Shown piece after piece: positions 1 to 6,163 of a stretch of DNA of 7,405 bases. Every line of letters starts with the position of its first letter. Positions within the stretch are counted from its first letter, which is position 1. Location: assembly GCA_023434425.1 (NCBI GenBank), contig JAEYSS010000079.1, positions 1 to 7,405 on the forward strand, given 5' to 3'. The notes below the pieces were generated by a model, which saw only the letters and a program-made list of their open reading frames with translations, had not been told where the DNA came from and did not search any database. Source of the stretch: Pseudomonadota bacterium (GTDB lineage Bacteria > Pseudomonadota > Alphaproteobacteria > Ferrovibrionales > Ferrovibrionaceae). Both the position numbers and the translations under genes were made by a program.

Positions 1-1740
1 TTAACCCACCGCCACCAGACGCGCCGCTTCACCCGGCGCACCGCTTTCCAGCCTGCGCTTCTGACGGTGGAATTCCTGCAGCGCCGGTTTGTGTCCGATG
101 CTCAGGATTGCCGTCTGCGGCAGGGCGGCGCGTAGCGCTGCCAGCGCCTTCTGCTCGCTGGCGGCATCCAGCGCGGCCGTCGCCTCATCCAGATAGAGCC
201 AGCGCGGTTTCATCAGCAGGGCGCGGGCCAGTTGCACGCGCTGCTGCTCGCCGCCGCTCAGGCGCTGGTCCCAGGCCGCGTCTTCATCCAGCTGCGGCTC
301 CAGCTTGGCAAGATCCAGTGCCGCGAGCGCGGCGCGATAGGCATCGTCGCTGAAATCCGCCGAATCGCGCGGATAGGACAGTGCCGCGCGTAATGATCCG
401 TGCGGAAGATAGGGTTTCTGCGGCAGGAACAGGCTCGTCTCGTCGGCGGGCCGCTGCAGCCGGCCCCTGCCGAACGGCCACAGCCCGGCAATGGCGCGCA
501 GCAGCGTGGTCTTGCCGTTGCCGGAACTGCCCTGCACCAGCAGGCTGTCGCCGGTCTCGAGTCGCAGCCCGTCGGCCTGCAGCAGCGGGCGGCCATCCGG
601 CAGATCGAGCCGCAGCGTCGCGATGCCAAGTGTATTGCCATCCTGCGCCACGGTCACCTGCGACTGTGCCGCGATGGCCTGCGCCCGCTCCAGGCCGGTA
701 CGGAAGGTGGTGAGGCGGTCGATCACCGCGCGCCACTCGGCAATGTCGGCATAGGCGTTGATGATGTAGCTGAGCGACTGCTGCACTTCCCCGAAGGCCG
801 AGACGATCTGCATCAGGCCGCCGAGCTGGATCGCGCCGCCGAAATAGCGCGGCGCGCCGACCACGAAGGGAAAGATCAGCGCCAGCTGGCCGTAACCCGA
901 AGTAAACCAGGTCAGCTGCTTGGTCTTGCGCATCAGCTCGTAGAAATTGGCGAAAACGTCGGCGAAGCGCCGGCCGAGCCGGTTGCGCTCCACGGTTTCG
1001 CCATGCTGGAAGGCAATGCCTTCGGCATGCTCGCGCACCCGCACCAGATCGAAACGGAAATCGGCTTCCAGTCTTTGCTTGTCGAAATTGATCTTCACCA
1101 GCGGGCGGCCGATCACATGGGTCAGCCAGGTGCCGGCGGCGGCATAGAAGAAGGCGGCCCAGACCATATAGCCGGGGATGCTGATCTCATGGCCTGCGAG
1201 CGTGACATCAAGCGGGCCCGAGAGCGTCCAGAGAATGCCGAGGAAGGAGGCCAGGGTGACGACGGCATTGAGGAGGCCGAGCGTCAGCGTCAGCGAATAG
1301 GCCGGGAACAGCCGCAGGTCTTCCGAGATGCGCTGGTCGGGGTTGTCGGTGCCCAGCCCCAGCATCTGCATGTGGTAGTAGTTCCGGCCGCCGAGCCAGT
1401 CGTTCAGCCAGTGCTCGGTCAGCCAGCGGCGCCAGCGGATCTGCAGCATCAGTTGCAGATACTGCTTGTAGACCGCGACGATGATGAAGGCGAAGGCGAC
1501 GGCGGTGAAATACAGCAGCTGGAGCTTGAAGGTCTCGTAATCCTTGTCCTGCAGTGCCGTGTAGAAGGTATTGTACCAGAAATTGAACCACACGCTCAGG
1601 CCCACGCCGGCAAGGTTCAGGATCACGATCACGATCAGCAGGCCCCAGGCGCTGCGGCGTTCTTTCGGATCGGTGAAATAGGGTCTGGCCAGCGTCCACA
1701 GGTCACGGAAGAAACTGGGCGAGTCGGCGGTCTGTGGCAT
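1..1740 (-). CDS. YddA/Rv1819c-type ABC transporter (fused permease-ATPase)
   Basis: Inner-membrane ABC half-transporter of 579 aa with permease and ATPase in one chain; it probably works as a homodimer. The N-terminal part has hydrophobic segments near residues 33-55, 76-95, 148-172 and 191-210, and the SbmA/BacA/YddA-type motif AEGIAFQHGE at about 239-248. The ATPase has Walker A GSSGNGKTT (404-412), Q-loop Q441, signature LSGGEQQR (494-501), Walker B WLYLDE (514-519) and H-loop H550, all intact, so it should be active. Length matches E. coli YddA (about 560 aa) and is a little below mycobacterial Rv1819c, a known cobalamin/hydrophilic-solute importer. Substrate cannot be read from sequence; peptides or B12-like compounds are family guesses. 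I chose ATG at 1740, which has GGGA seven bases upstream; a TTG 12 codons earlier (1776) is less likely. The stop TAA is positions 3-1, so the gene is complete. It lies 108 bases after the VOC gene and may have its own promoter. Confidence 0.9.
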   Translation of the reverse strand: MPQTADSPSFFRDLWTLARPYFTDPKERRSAWGLLIVIVILNLAGVGLSVWFNFWYNTFYTALQDKDYETFKLQLLYFTAVAFAFIIVAVYKQYLQLMLQIRWRRWLTEHWLNDWLGGRNYYHMQMLGLGTDNPDQRISEDLRLFPAYSLTLTLGLLNAVVTLASFLGILWTLSGPLDVTLAGHEISIPGYMVWAAFFYAAAGTWLTHVIGRPLVKINFDKQRLEADFRFDLVRVREHAEGIAFQHGETVERNRLGRRFADVFANFYELMRKTKQLTWFTSGYGQLALIFPFVVGAPRYFGGAIQLGGLMQIVSAFGEVQQSLSYIINAYADIAEWRAVIDRLTTFRTGLERAQAIAAQSQVTVAQDGNTLGIATLRLDLPDGRPLLQADGLRLETGDSLLVQGSSGNGKTTLLRAIAGLWPFGRGRLQRPADETSLFLPQKPYLPHGSLRAALSYPRDSADFSDDAYRAALAALDLAKLEPQLDEDAAWDQRLSGGEQQRVQLARALLMKPRWLYLDEATAALDAASEQKALAALRAALPQTAILSIGHKPALQEFHRQKRRLESGAPGEAARLVAVG

Positions 1741-1819
1741 GGAAATGTCCCGGGCGGGCGGTGCGATGCGATGCAACGCGCGACCCTAGCCCGGGAAATG
1801 TGGCGAAGTCTCGGCCTGA

Positions 1820-1836
1820 CGGCTGAAAATCAGCCG
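1820..1836 (-). other. Perfect hairpin between VOC gene and ABC transporter
   Basis: A 7-bp perfect inverted repeat (cggctga, 3-base loop, tcagccg) lies 12 bases past the VOC stop codon. No T-run follows it in the direction of transcription, so it is not a classical intrinsic terminator. It could protect the 3' end of the araC-VOC message or be a weak pause site. It is the only clear structure in the 108-base gap (1741-1848). Confidence 0.45.
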
Positions 1837-1848
1837 GATGAAAAATGT

Positions 1849-2259
1849 TTAATCCGGGACTGACGGCGCGTAGGTGCCGAAGCTCCACAGATGGCCCTCG
1901 GGATCGCGGGCCGAGAAATCGCGCGAGCCGTATTCGGTGTCGCGAATCTCCATCACGATCTCGGCACCGGCCGCCTGGACGCGCCGGTACAGCGAGTCGA
2001 TGTCCTGCGCCACCAGATAGACGCCCTGGCTGGTGCAGCCGGCCCGTTTCGGTGGGATCAGGACAAACGGCCCCTCGGCCTGGCAACTGCCCAGCATCAC
2101 CATGCCCATGCCGAACTGCAGTTCGGCATGGGCGATGCCGCCTTTGCCATCCGGATGCGACATCACGGTGCGGAAGCCGAAGGTCTTTTCCAGCCAGGCG
2201 ATGGCGGCCGGTGCATCGTCATACTGCAGGAAGGGGTAAATGCTGGGAACCTGGGACAT
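1849..2259 (-). CDS. PhnB-like VOC (glyoxalase-fold) protein
   Basis: A 136-aa cytoplasmic protein of the vicinal-oxygen-chelate superfamily (glyoxalase/bleomycin-resistance fold). The N-terminal half reads as one beta-alpha-beta-beta-beta module (FLQYDDAPAAIAWLEKTFGF, residues 10-29) and contains HAELQFG (44-50), where H44 and E46 are the likely metal or active-site residues. The second module has VAQDIDSLYRRVQAAGAE (83-100) and ends in the typical RDPEGHLWSFGTY (118-130). The reaction is unknown: members include dioxygenases, glyoxalases, epimerases and drug-binding proteins, and this PhnB-like branch is mostly uncharacterised. ATG at 2259 is preceded by AGAGAG at a usable distance. It follows the AraC-family gene by 77 bases in the same direction, so it is probably that regulator's target or operon partner. 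Confidence 0.88.
   Translation of the reverse strand: MSQVPSIYPFLQYDDAPAAIAWLEKTFGFRTVMSHPDGKGGIAHAELQFGMGMVMLGSCQAEGPFVLIPPKRAGCTSQGVYLVAQDIDSLYRRVQAAGAEIVMEIRDTEYGSRDFSARDPEGHLWSFGTYAPSVPD
2104..2133. repeat. Perfect 30-bp palindrome inside the VOC gene
   Basis: The half-site gcccatgccgaactg (2104-2118) is followed directly by its exact reverse complement (2119-2133), centred on a PstI-like ctgcag. It encodes AHAELQFGMG, covering H44 and E46 of the VOC protein. The codons for A/G, H/M, A/G, E/F and L/Q are reverse complements of each other, so the peptide is self-antisense and the palindrome may be a by-product of the conserved motif plus codon choice. As RNA it could fold into a stem of about 13 bp with a 4-base loop. 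Confidence 0.95.
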
Positions 2260-2311
2260 GATGCTCTCTGCTGTTGCGAGGACGGCGGAGAGGCTAAATG
2301 GGCTGGATGGC

Positions 2312-2335
2312 CCGGTCTTGCAAAAATGTAACCGG
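2312..2335. promoter_or_regulatory. Candidate operator or hairpin between araC-type gene and VOC gene
   Basis: The 77-base gap between the two genes begins with a dyad, ccggt-N14-accgg, flanking an AT-rich core (gcaaaaatgtaa on the plus strand) that stands out from the GC-rich surroundings. It lies 53 to 76 bases upstream of the VOC start, a plausible place for a regulator site. There is no classic T-run terminator. Assignment to the neighbouring AraC-family protein is only by proximity. Confidence 0.25.
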
Positions 2336-2336
2336 C

Positions 2337-3203
2337 TTACTCCACCGGCAGGCCGAACTGGCCGGACAGACGCAGCGCGAGATACGCATTGGGGGTGCGG
2401 CCGGTGATCTGGCGGAAATCGTTCGAAAAGTGCGACTGGTCGACATAGCCGGCATCCTGCGCGATGGCAGCCCAGTCGACGCTGGCGGCAGTGTCGACCA
2501 GTTGCAGCACCTGCCGGAAGCGCAGCAGACGTGCCGCCGTCTTGGGCGCGATGCCGACATGCTCGCGGAAACCGGCGGCGAGATGCTTGCGGCTGCAGCC
2601 GATCTCCCCGGCCAACGAGGCAATCGAAAGCTGGCCGCCCTCCTGCTGCAGCCGGCGCAAGGCCCAGGCGGTCTGGCGCGCGCCGGCGAGGTCGAAATCG
2701 CCACCGACAGCCAGGCGCGACAGGATCGCGGCCTCAAGATGGCGGAAGCCTGTCGCCCAGCCGTTGGCGTTCTGCAGGCCCTCGATCAGCTGCCTTGCCG
2801 GCGCAGCCCCCAGCAGGTCATGCAGGCTGAAAACGCGATTGGCCAGGTGGTGCAGCGGCAGGCCAAAAAAGCGTCGCGCGCCCAGCGGCGTGAACATCAC
2901 CTGGAAGCCGCGCTGGTTGCCATTGGTTTCCGAGACGGCGTAAGCCTCGCTCAGGCCTGCACCGAAACCATCGCCACTGCGCACCGGGATCACATAGCCT
3001 GCCGTGTCGATGATGGTGATCGGATCGCCGAGATTGACGATCAGCACCGCAAACACCCCGGGCAGTTCGTGGCGACGCGCAAAAGCCGTGTCGCGTTCAT
3101 CGTAACCGATATAGGTGTCGACGAGGCCGGCGAGATGCCGCGAGGGAGCGGCAAAGGCCATCTCCCAGCTGCCGCGCTCACCCTGCTGCCGGACCACCTT
3201 CAT
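2337..3203 (-). CDS. AraC-family transcriptional regulator
   Basis: A 288-aa DNA-binding regulator. Residues about 15-165 form an effector-binding region with the pattern of the AraC subgroup with a DUF6597-like N-terminus (FTPLGARRFFG at 104-114 and NRVFSLHDLLG at 122-132). The C-terminal AraC/XylS domain spans about 185-280, with a first helix-turn-helix at 193-214 (IASLAGEIGCSRKHLAAGF) and a second ending in the family signature GYVDQSHFSNDFRQITGRTP (252-271). ATG at 3203 has no good Shine-Dalgarno; M15 (ATG at 3161) is preceded directly by ctgggag, too close to be ideal, so the start is uncertain. It begins 38 bases after the tonB stop and could be reached by readthrough from the copper operon, but its natural partner is the VOC gene 77 bases downstream, a common pairing. 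The effector is unknown. Confidence 0.9.
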   Translation of the reverse strand: MKVVRQQGERGSWEMAFAAPSRHLAGLVDTYIGYDERDTAFARRHELPGVFAVLIVNLGDPITIIDTAGYVIPVRSGDGFGAGLSEAYAVSETNGNQRGFQVMFTPLGARRFFGLPLHHLANRVFSLHDLLGAAPARQLIEGLQNANGWATGFRHLEAAILSRLAVGGDFDLAGARQTAWALRRLQQEGGQLSIASLAGEIGCSRKHLAAGFREHVGIAPKTAARLLRFRQVLQLVDTAASVDWAAIAQDAGYVDQSHFSNDFRQITGRTPNAYLALRLSGQFGLPVE

Positions 3204-3204
3204 G

Positions 3205-3224
3205 CCGGCAGTATTCTGCGCCGG
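3205..3224. promoter_or_regulatory. Dyad in the tonB-araC gap, overlapping the araC-type leader
   Basis: The 38-base gap (3204-3241) holds gcag-tatt-ctgc (3208-3219) flanked by ccg and cgg, giving an imperfect inverted repeat immediately before the AraC-family start codon. It could be an autoregulatory operator or an mRNA hairpin covering the weak ribosome-binding region. No promoter hexamers are convincing here. Confidence 0.25.
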
Positions 3225-3241
3225 GGCGGGCGGGTCCAGTC

Positions 3242-4021
3242 CTATCGACGTTCGAGATGGAATTGCACGGGCACGATGAAGGTGGCCTTCTCGCTGCCCG
3301 GCGGCAGTTGCGGCGGCGGGAAGGGCGCGGCGCGGCGCGCCATGTCGAGTGCGGCCTGGTCCAGCAGGTCGTGGCCGCTGGCTTCCTTGAGTTCGAGGTC
3401 CAGCAGCCGGCCCGAGCGGTCCAGCGTCAGCGCGATACGCGGGATGCCTTCCTGGCAGCGCAGGCGTGCGGCGCGCGGGTAGTCGCGGTGACGGCCGAGC
3501 CAGTCGAGCAGGATCGGTGCATAGGGGGGTGCCGCCCGTTCCGCGGTGGCCGGCGGTTGCGGCAGGGAAGGCGCGGCCACGGGCTGCGTCGGCGCCGGTG
3601 CCGACGCTGCTTCGACGGGGGCTGGGATTGGTGTGTCGTCGCGCGGCAGCGTGGCCTGTTGTGGCGGACGCGGGCGCGGCTTCACGATCGGCCTCGGCGT
3701 CGGCGCCTCGATCTGTGGCACGGGGTCTGGCTCAGACATATCGGCCACAGGCTCCGGCAGCGGCGGTTCCGCCGGCGCAGGCTGTGCCGCCGCCGGTTCG
3801 ACAGCGGGTTGCGCCGCGGGAATGACAATTTCGAAAACGGGGAACTGTTCCGGCTGCGACCGCGGAGGTGCGAGAGTGCCAGCGAGAAGCAGGCCGGCGA
3901 TGCCGCCATGCATGGCGAGGGCCAGCGCCCAGCTGCGTGGCGCCGGATTGGCAGACGCCGTCACCCGGGACGGCAGCAGCCGTCCCGGAGTCTGCAGGTT
4001 TATGGCCCCTGCCGTTACCAC
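3242..4021 (-). CDS. tonB: TonB energy transducer
   Basis: TonB-like protein of 259 aa that couples the inner-membrane proton-motive force to outer-membrane receptors. Residues about 30-49 form a single membrane anchor (WALALAMHGGIAGLLLAG) with H38 in the place of the TonB anchor histidine. Residues about 51-168 are a long Pro/Ala-rich spacer with PRPIVKPRPRPP at 109-120. The C-terminal domain (168-257) shows the TonB pattern DYPRAARLR at 180-188 and ends FIVPVQFHLERR. No ExbB or ExbD is nearby, so it must borrow these. The start is ambiguous. GTG at 4021 overlaps the receptor stop (4017-4015) by 7 bases, suggesting coupling. GTG at 3964 would give the most typical short cytoplasmic tail but lies right behind a strong hairpin and lacks a Shine-Dalgarno. 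ATG at 3913 would leave almost no tail. Its position straight after the receptor suggests a dedicated TonB for it. Confidence 0.88.
   Translation of the reverse strand: MVTAGAINLQTPGRLLPSRVTASANPAPRSWALALAMHGGIAGLLLAGTLAPPRSQPEQFPVFEIVIPAAQPAVEPAAAQPAPAEPPLPEPVADMSEPDPVPQIEAPTPRPIVKPRPRPPQQATLPRDDTPIPAPVEAASAPAPTQPVAAPSLPQPPATAERAAPPYAPILLDWLGRHRDYPRAARLRCQEGIPRIALTLDRSGRLLDLELKEASGHDLLDQAALDMARRAAPFPPPQLPPGSEKATFIVPVQFHLERR
3965..3988 (-). other. Strong 10-bp hairpin just after the receptor stop
   Basis: A perfect inverted repeat with arms ccgggacggc (3965-3974) and gccgtcccgg (3979-3988) and a 4-base loop; nine of ten pairs are G-C. In the message it starts 26 bases after the receptor stop codon and ends against a possible tonB GTG start (3964). 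No T-run follows, so it is not an intrinsic terminator. It could block 3' exonucleases, stabilising receptor mRNA relative to tonB, or modulate tonB initiation. It overlaps the start of the longer tonB reading frame. Confidence 0.6.
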
Positions 4022-6072
4022 CGGTACTCGGCACCGAGATAGATGGCGCGGCCGTCGCCCGGATTGAACTGCGCCGAGCTGGCCGTGCCGGTCGGCAGCA
4101 CACCCACTTCGGCGATATATTTCTTGTCGAGCAGGTTGCGGCCGTCGACGAAGACCTTCAGCCCGCCGCCGAAATCGTAACCGGCCCTGGCACCCAGCAG
4201 GGCATAGGGCTCGGTCTTCAGGGTATTGGCGTTGTCGACGTTATAGGCCTTCGGCACCCATTCGACATTCGGCCCGGCATACCAGCCGCTGGCATGCGTG
4301 TAGCGCAGTTCGGCCACCAGGAAATGCCGCGGCGCGCCTGGAATGTCGTTGCTGCCGTAAGTGCTGTGGTTGTCGAAATGGAAGTCGCTGTAGGTATAGG
4401 CACCGCGCAGCGCCATCTTGTCGCCCTGCGCAAAAGCATCGCGCAACGCGGTCCATTCGCCGCCCAGTTCAATCCCCTGATGGATGGTCGCGCCGATATT
4501 CTGCTGGCTCGACTGGCCATTGACCAGAATTGACTGCAACTCGTCCTGCAGCCAGGCGCGATAGAGCGCGGCATCCCAGGCAACGTCACCGCGGCTGCCG
4601 CGTATGCCGACTTCCAGCGTCTTCGACTTCTGCGAGTCCACCGCCACGGTGGTCGTGCCGAGTTCCGAGAACGGCGGCGGTTCGTCCGCCCAGCTCAGGT
4701 TGATGAAGGCCTGACTGGACGGCGCGTAGTCCCAGCGCAAACCCACTTTCGGATTGATGCTGTTATAACCGCGCTCGAAGGAGCGGTCGCCGTTGGACAG
4801 GAACTTGTCGTCCAGCTCGCGCCTGGCCATGGTGCCCTGCAGGCCGGTGATCACAGCGACGTCGTTCACCACATAGAAGGCATTCTCGCCATAGAGCTCG
4901 AAGGTGCGCGAGATCTGGTCGTCGAAGGCGGTCAGCGCCCCGCGCGCGCCGCCGACATTGTTGTAGGTGCGGGCCCGGTTGATGCCGGCGATGTAATTCG
5001 CGCCCAGCGTCAGCTCATTGCGATGGCCCGCCACCGTCAGGTCGTTGTACCACCTGACGAAGCCGCCGCCGTTGGTTTCGTCGTTGTCGATCACCGGCGT
5101 GAAGAAGGGCGGCGAATACAGCGGGTGGAACAATTCCTTGCGCGCCATGAAGGCGCCGACCGTCACTTCGCCGGTCTCGGTCAGGAAGGTGGTCTTGTTG
5201 GCGCCGCGCAGGGAGTCGATATTGCGCTTGGTGTTGCCCACGAAACTGCTGGCCGGAGTCTGGCGCGGATTGCTCAGCGCCTGCGCCTTGGTCAGCGAGC
5301 CGGGGATTTTCTGGTTGATGTCGGCGGCCGAGAGGAAGAAACGCGTTTCCGCGCCATCGCCGAACTGCAGTCCGATATTGCCGTTCAGCCGCTTGTAATC
5401 CTGATCGGTATGATCGCGGAAGCCGCTGCTGTGGCTGTAGGTCGGCGTGATGTAATAGTCGTAATTGCCCGACACGCCGCCCATGCCGAACTGGCTGCGC
5501 ATGCTGTCGAAACTGCCGAATTCCTGGCGCAGCAGGAAGCCCGGATTGCTGCGTCCCGTCGGGCTGACAAAATTCACCGCGCCGCCCAGCAGCGAGGCGC
5601 CGTATTGCAGCGCATTGGCACCTTTGTAGACTTCGGTATAGTCGATGGTGAGCGGATCGATCTCCATCGTGTCGCCGGACCCATCGGCATCGGTGATCGG
5701 CACGCCGTCGCGCAGGATCCGGGTGCCGCGCAGGTGGAAACTGCGCGACAGGCCCGAGCCGCGGATCGACAGCCGCGAATCCTCCTGGCCGTATTTCGAC
5801 TGGGCGAACACGCCCGGCACATAGCCGAGAATGTCCTTCACCGAATTGGCGCGACCGTCGCGGACTTCCGCGGCGGTGACGATGTCGACGCCGCCGGCGG
5901 TTTTCTCGATGCGGCGTTTCGCCTCTTCGGCATCCGGTACGGTGATCGCGTCATCGGCCGCCTTGGCGGTGACGGTGATGGGCTGGGTGACGACCTGCGC
6001 GGTGGCGGAGGTGGCAAGTAAGCCGGCGGCCAGCAGGCCCGGCAGGGAAAAACGAGACATGATGCGGTCCAT
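4015..6072 (-). CDS. FecA-like TonB-dependent outer-membrane receptor, probable copper uptake
   Basis: A 685-aa outer-membrane gated channel. Signal peptide of about 25 residues (core LPGLLAAGLLATSATA, cleavage before QVVTQ), TonB box ITVTA at 32-36, plug at about 53-172 with LSIRGSGLSR (101-110), RDGVPITDADG (121-131), EVYKGANALQYGAS (147-160) and LLGGAVNF (161-168). The beta-barrel follows to the C-terminal EYRW, the usual aromatic end for barrel insertion. The plug pattern resembles FecA, but the extra N-terminal signalling domain of FecA is absent, so it should not drive an anti-sigma cascade. The family transports siderophores, B12, and metals such as copper (OprC, BfrG). Copper is inferred from the neighbours, not from the receptor itself. 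I chose ATG at 6072; ATG at 6060 (MSRFSLPG) is about equally good, with GGA seven bases upstream. The frame stays open for 44 more codons, which would bury the signal peptide. It lies 91 bases after the YcnI-PCu(A)C gene and overlaps tonB. Confidence 0.92.
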   Translation of the reverse strand: MDRIMSRFSLPGLLAAGLLATSATAQVVTQPITVTAKAADDAITVPDAEEAKRRIEKTAGGVDIVTAAEVRDGRANSVKDILGYVPGVFAQSKYGQEDSRLSIRGSGLSRSFHLRGTRILRDGVPITDADGSGDTMEIDPLTIDYTEVYKGANALQYGASLLGGAVNFVSPTGRSNPGFLLRQEFGSFDSMRSQFGMGGVSGNYDYYITPTYSHSSGFRDHTDQDYKRLNGNIGLQFGDGAETRFFLSAADINQKIPGSLTKAQALSNPRQTPASSFVGNTKRNIDSLRGANKTTFLTETGEVTVGAFMARKELFHPLYSPPFFTPVIDNDETNGGGFVRWYNDLTVAGHRNELTLGANYIAGINRARTYNNVGGARGALTAFDDQISRTFELYGENAFYVVNDVAVITGLQGTMARRELDDKFLSNGDRSFERGYNSINPKVGLRWDYAPSSQAFINLSWADEPPPFSELGTTTVAVDSQKSKTLEVGIRGSRGDVAWDAALYRAWLQDELQSILVNGQSSQQNIGATIHQGIELGGEWTALRDAFAQGDKMALRGAYTYSDFHFDNHSTYGSNDIPGAPRHFLVAELRYTHASGWYAGPNVEWVPKAYNVDNANTLKTEPYALLGARAGYDFGGGLKVFVDGRNLLDKKYIAEVGVLPTGTASSAQFNPGDGRAIYLGAEYRW

Positions 6073-6080
6073 GAGAATGC

Positions 6081-6129
6081 GTCCGGCCGGCAGCGCGGAC
6101 CGGCGCAGCAAAGCTGCGCACGGAGTCCG
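6081..6129 (-). promoter_or_regulatory. Intercistronic RNA with two mutually exclusive stems before the receptor start
   Basis: The 91-base gap (6073-6163) contains a perfect 7-bp hairpin with a 3-base loop, gcgcagc (6103-6109) and gctgcgc (6113-6119). Beside it, cggac (6096-6100, plus strand) can pair with either of two gtccg copies. Pairing with 6125-6129 closes a larger stem around the central hairpin. Pairing with 6081-6085 makes a hairpin that hides the GGAC lying 8 to 9 bases upstream of the receptor ATG. This is an attenuator-like layout, but the stems are short and function is unproven. There is no T-run. Confidence 0.35.
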
Positions 6130-6163
6130 GGCGTCGAGGCCGGAAAAGTTGCGATCTGGCTGG

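Noticed and set aside
1621..1640. Short tandem repeat (gatcac units)
   Set aside because: About three imperfect units encoding alternating Ile/Val in a membrane helix of the ABC transporter; explained by the coding sequence.
1820..1836. Intrinsic terminator after the VOC gene
   Set aside because: The 7-bp stem is real, but no T-run follows in the transcribed direction, so I list it only as a hairpin.
400..1863. Long plus-strand reading frame (487 codons) opposite the ABC transporter
   Set aside because: It is an antisense shadow produced by GC-rich codon bias; the minus strand has all the ABC motifs and the plus product has a low-complexity R/H/Q-rich composition with no recognisable domain.
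2298..3482. Plus-strand frame of 394 codons opposite the AraC-family gene and the tonB 3' end
   Set aside because: It spans two well-supported minus-strand genes and the gap between them, and its product resembles no family.
3515..3870. Repetitive, low-complexity GC-rich stretch
   Set aside because: It is the Pro/Ala-rich periplasmic spacer of TonB, a normal family trait and not a DNA repeat element.
5023..6021. Plus-strand frame of 332 codons opposite the receptor
   Set aside because: Antisense to clear plug and barrel motifs; composition is that of a shadow frame.
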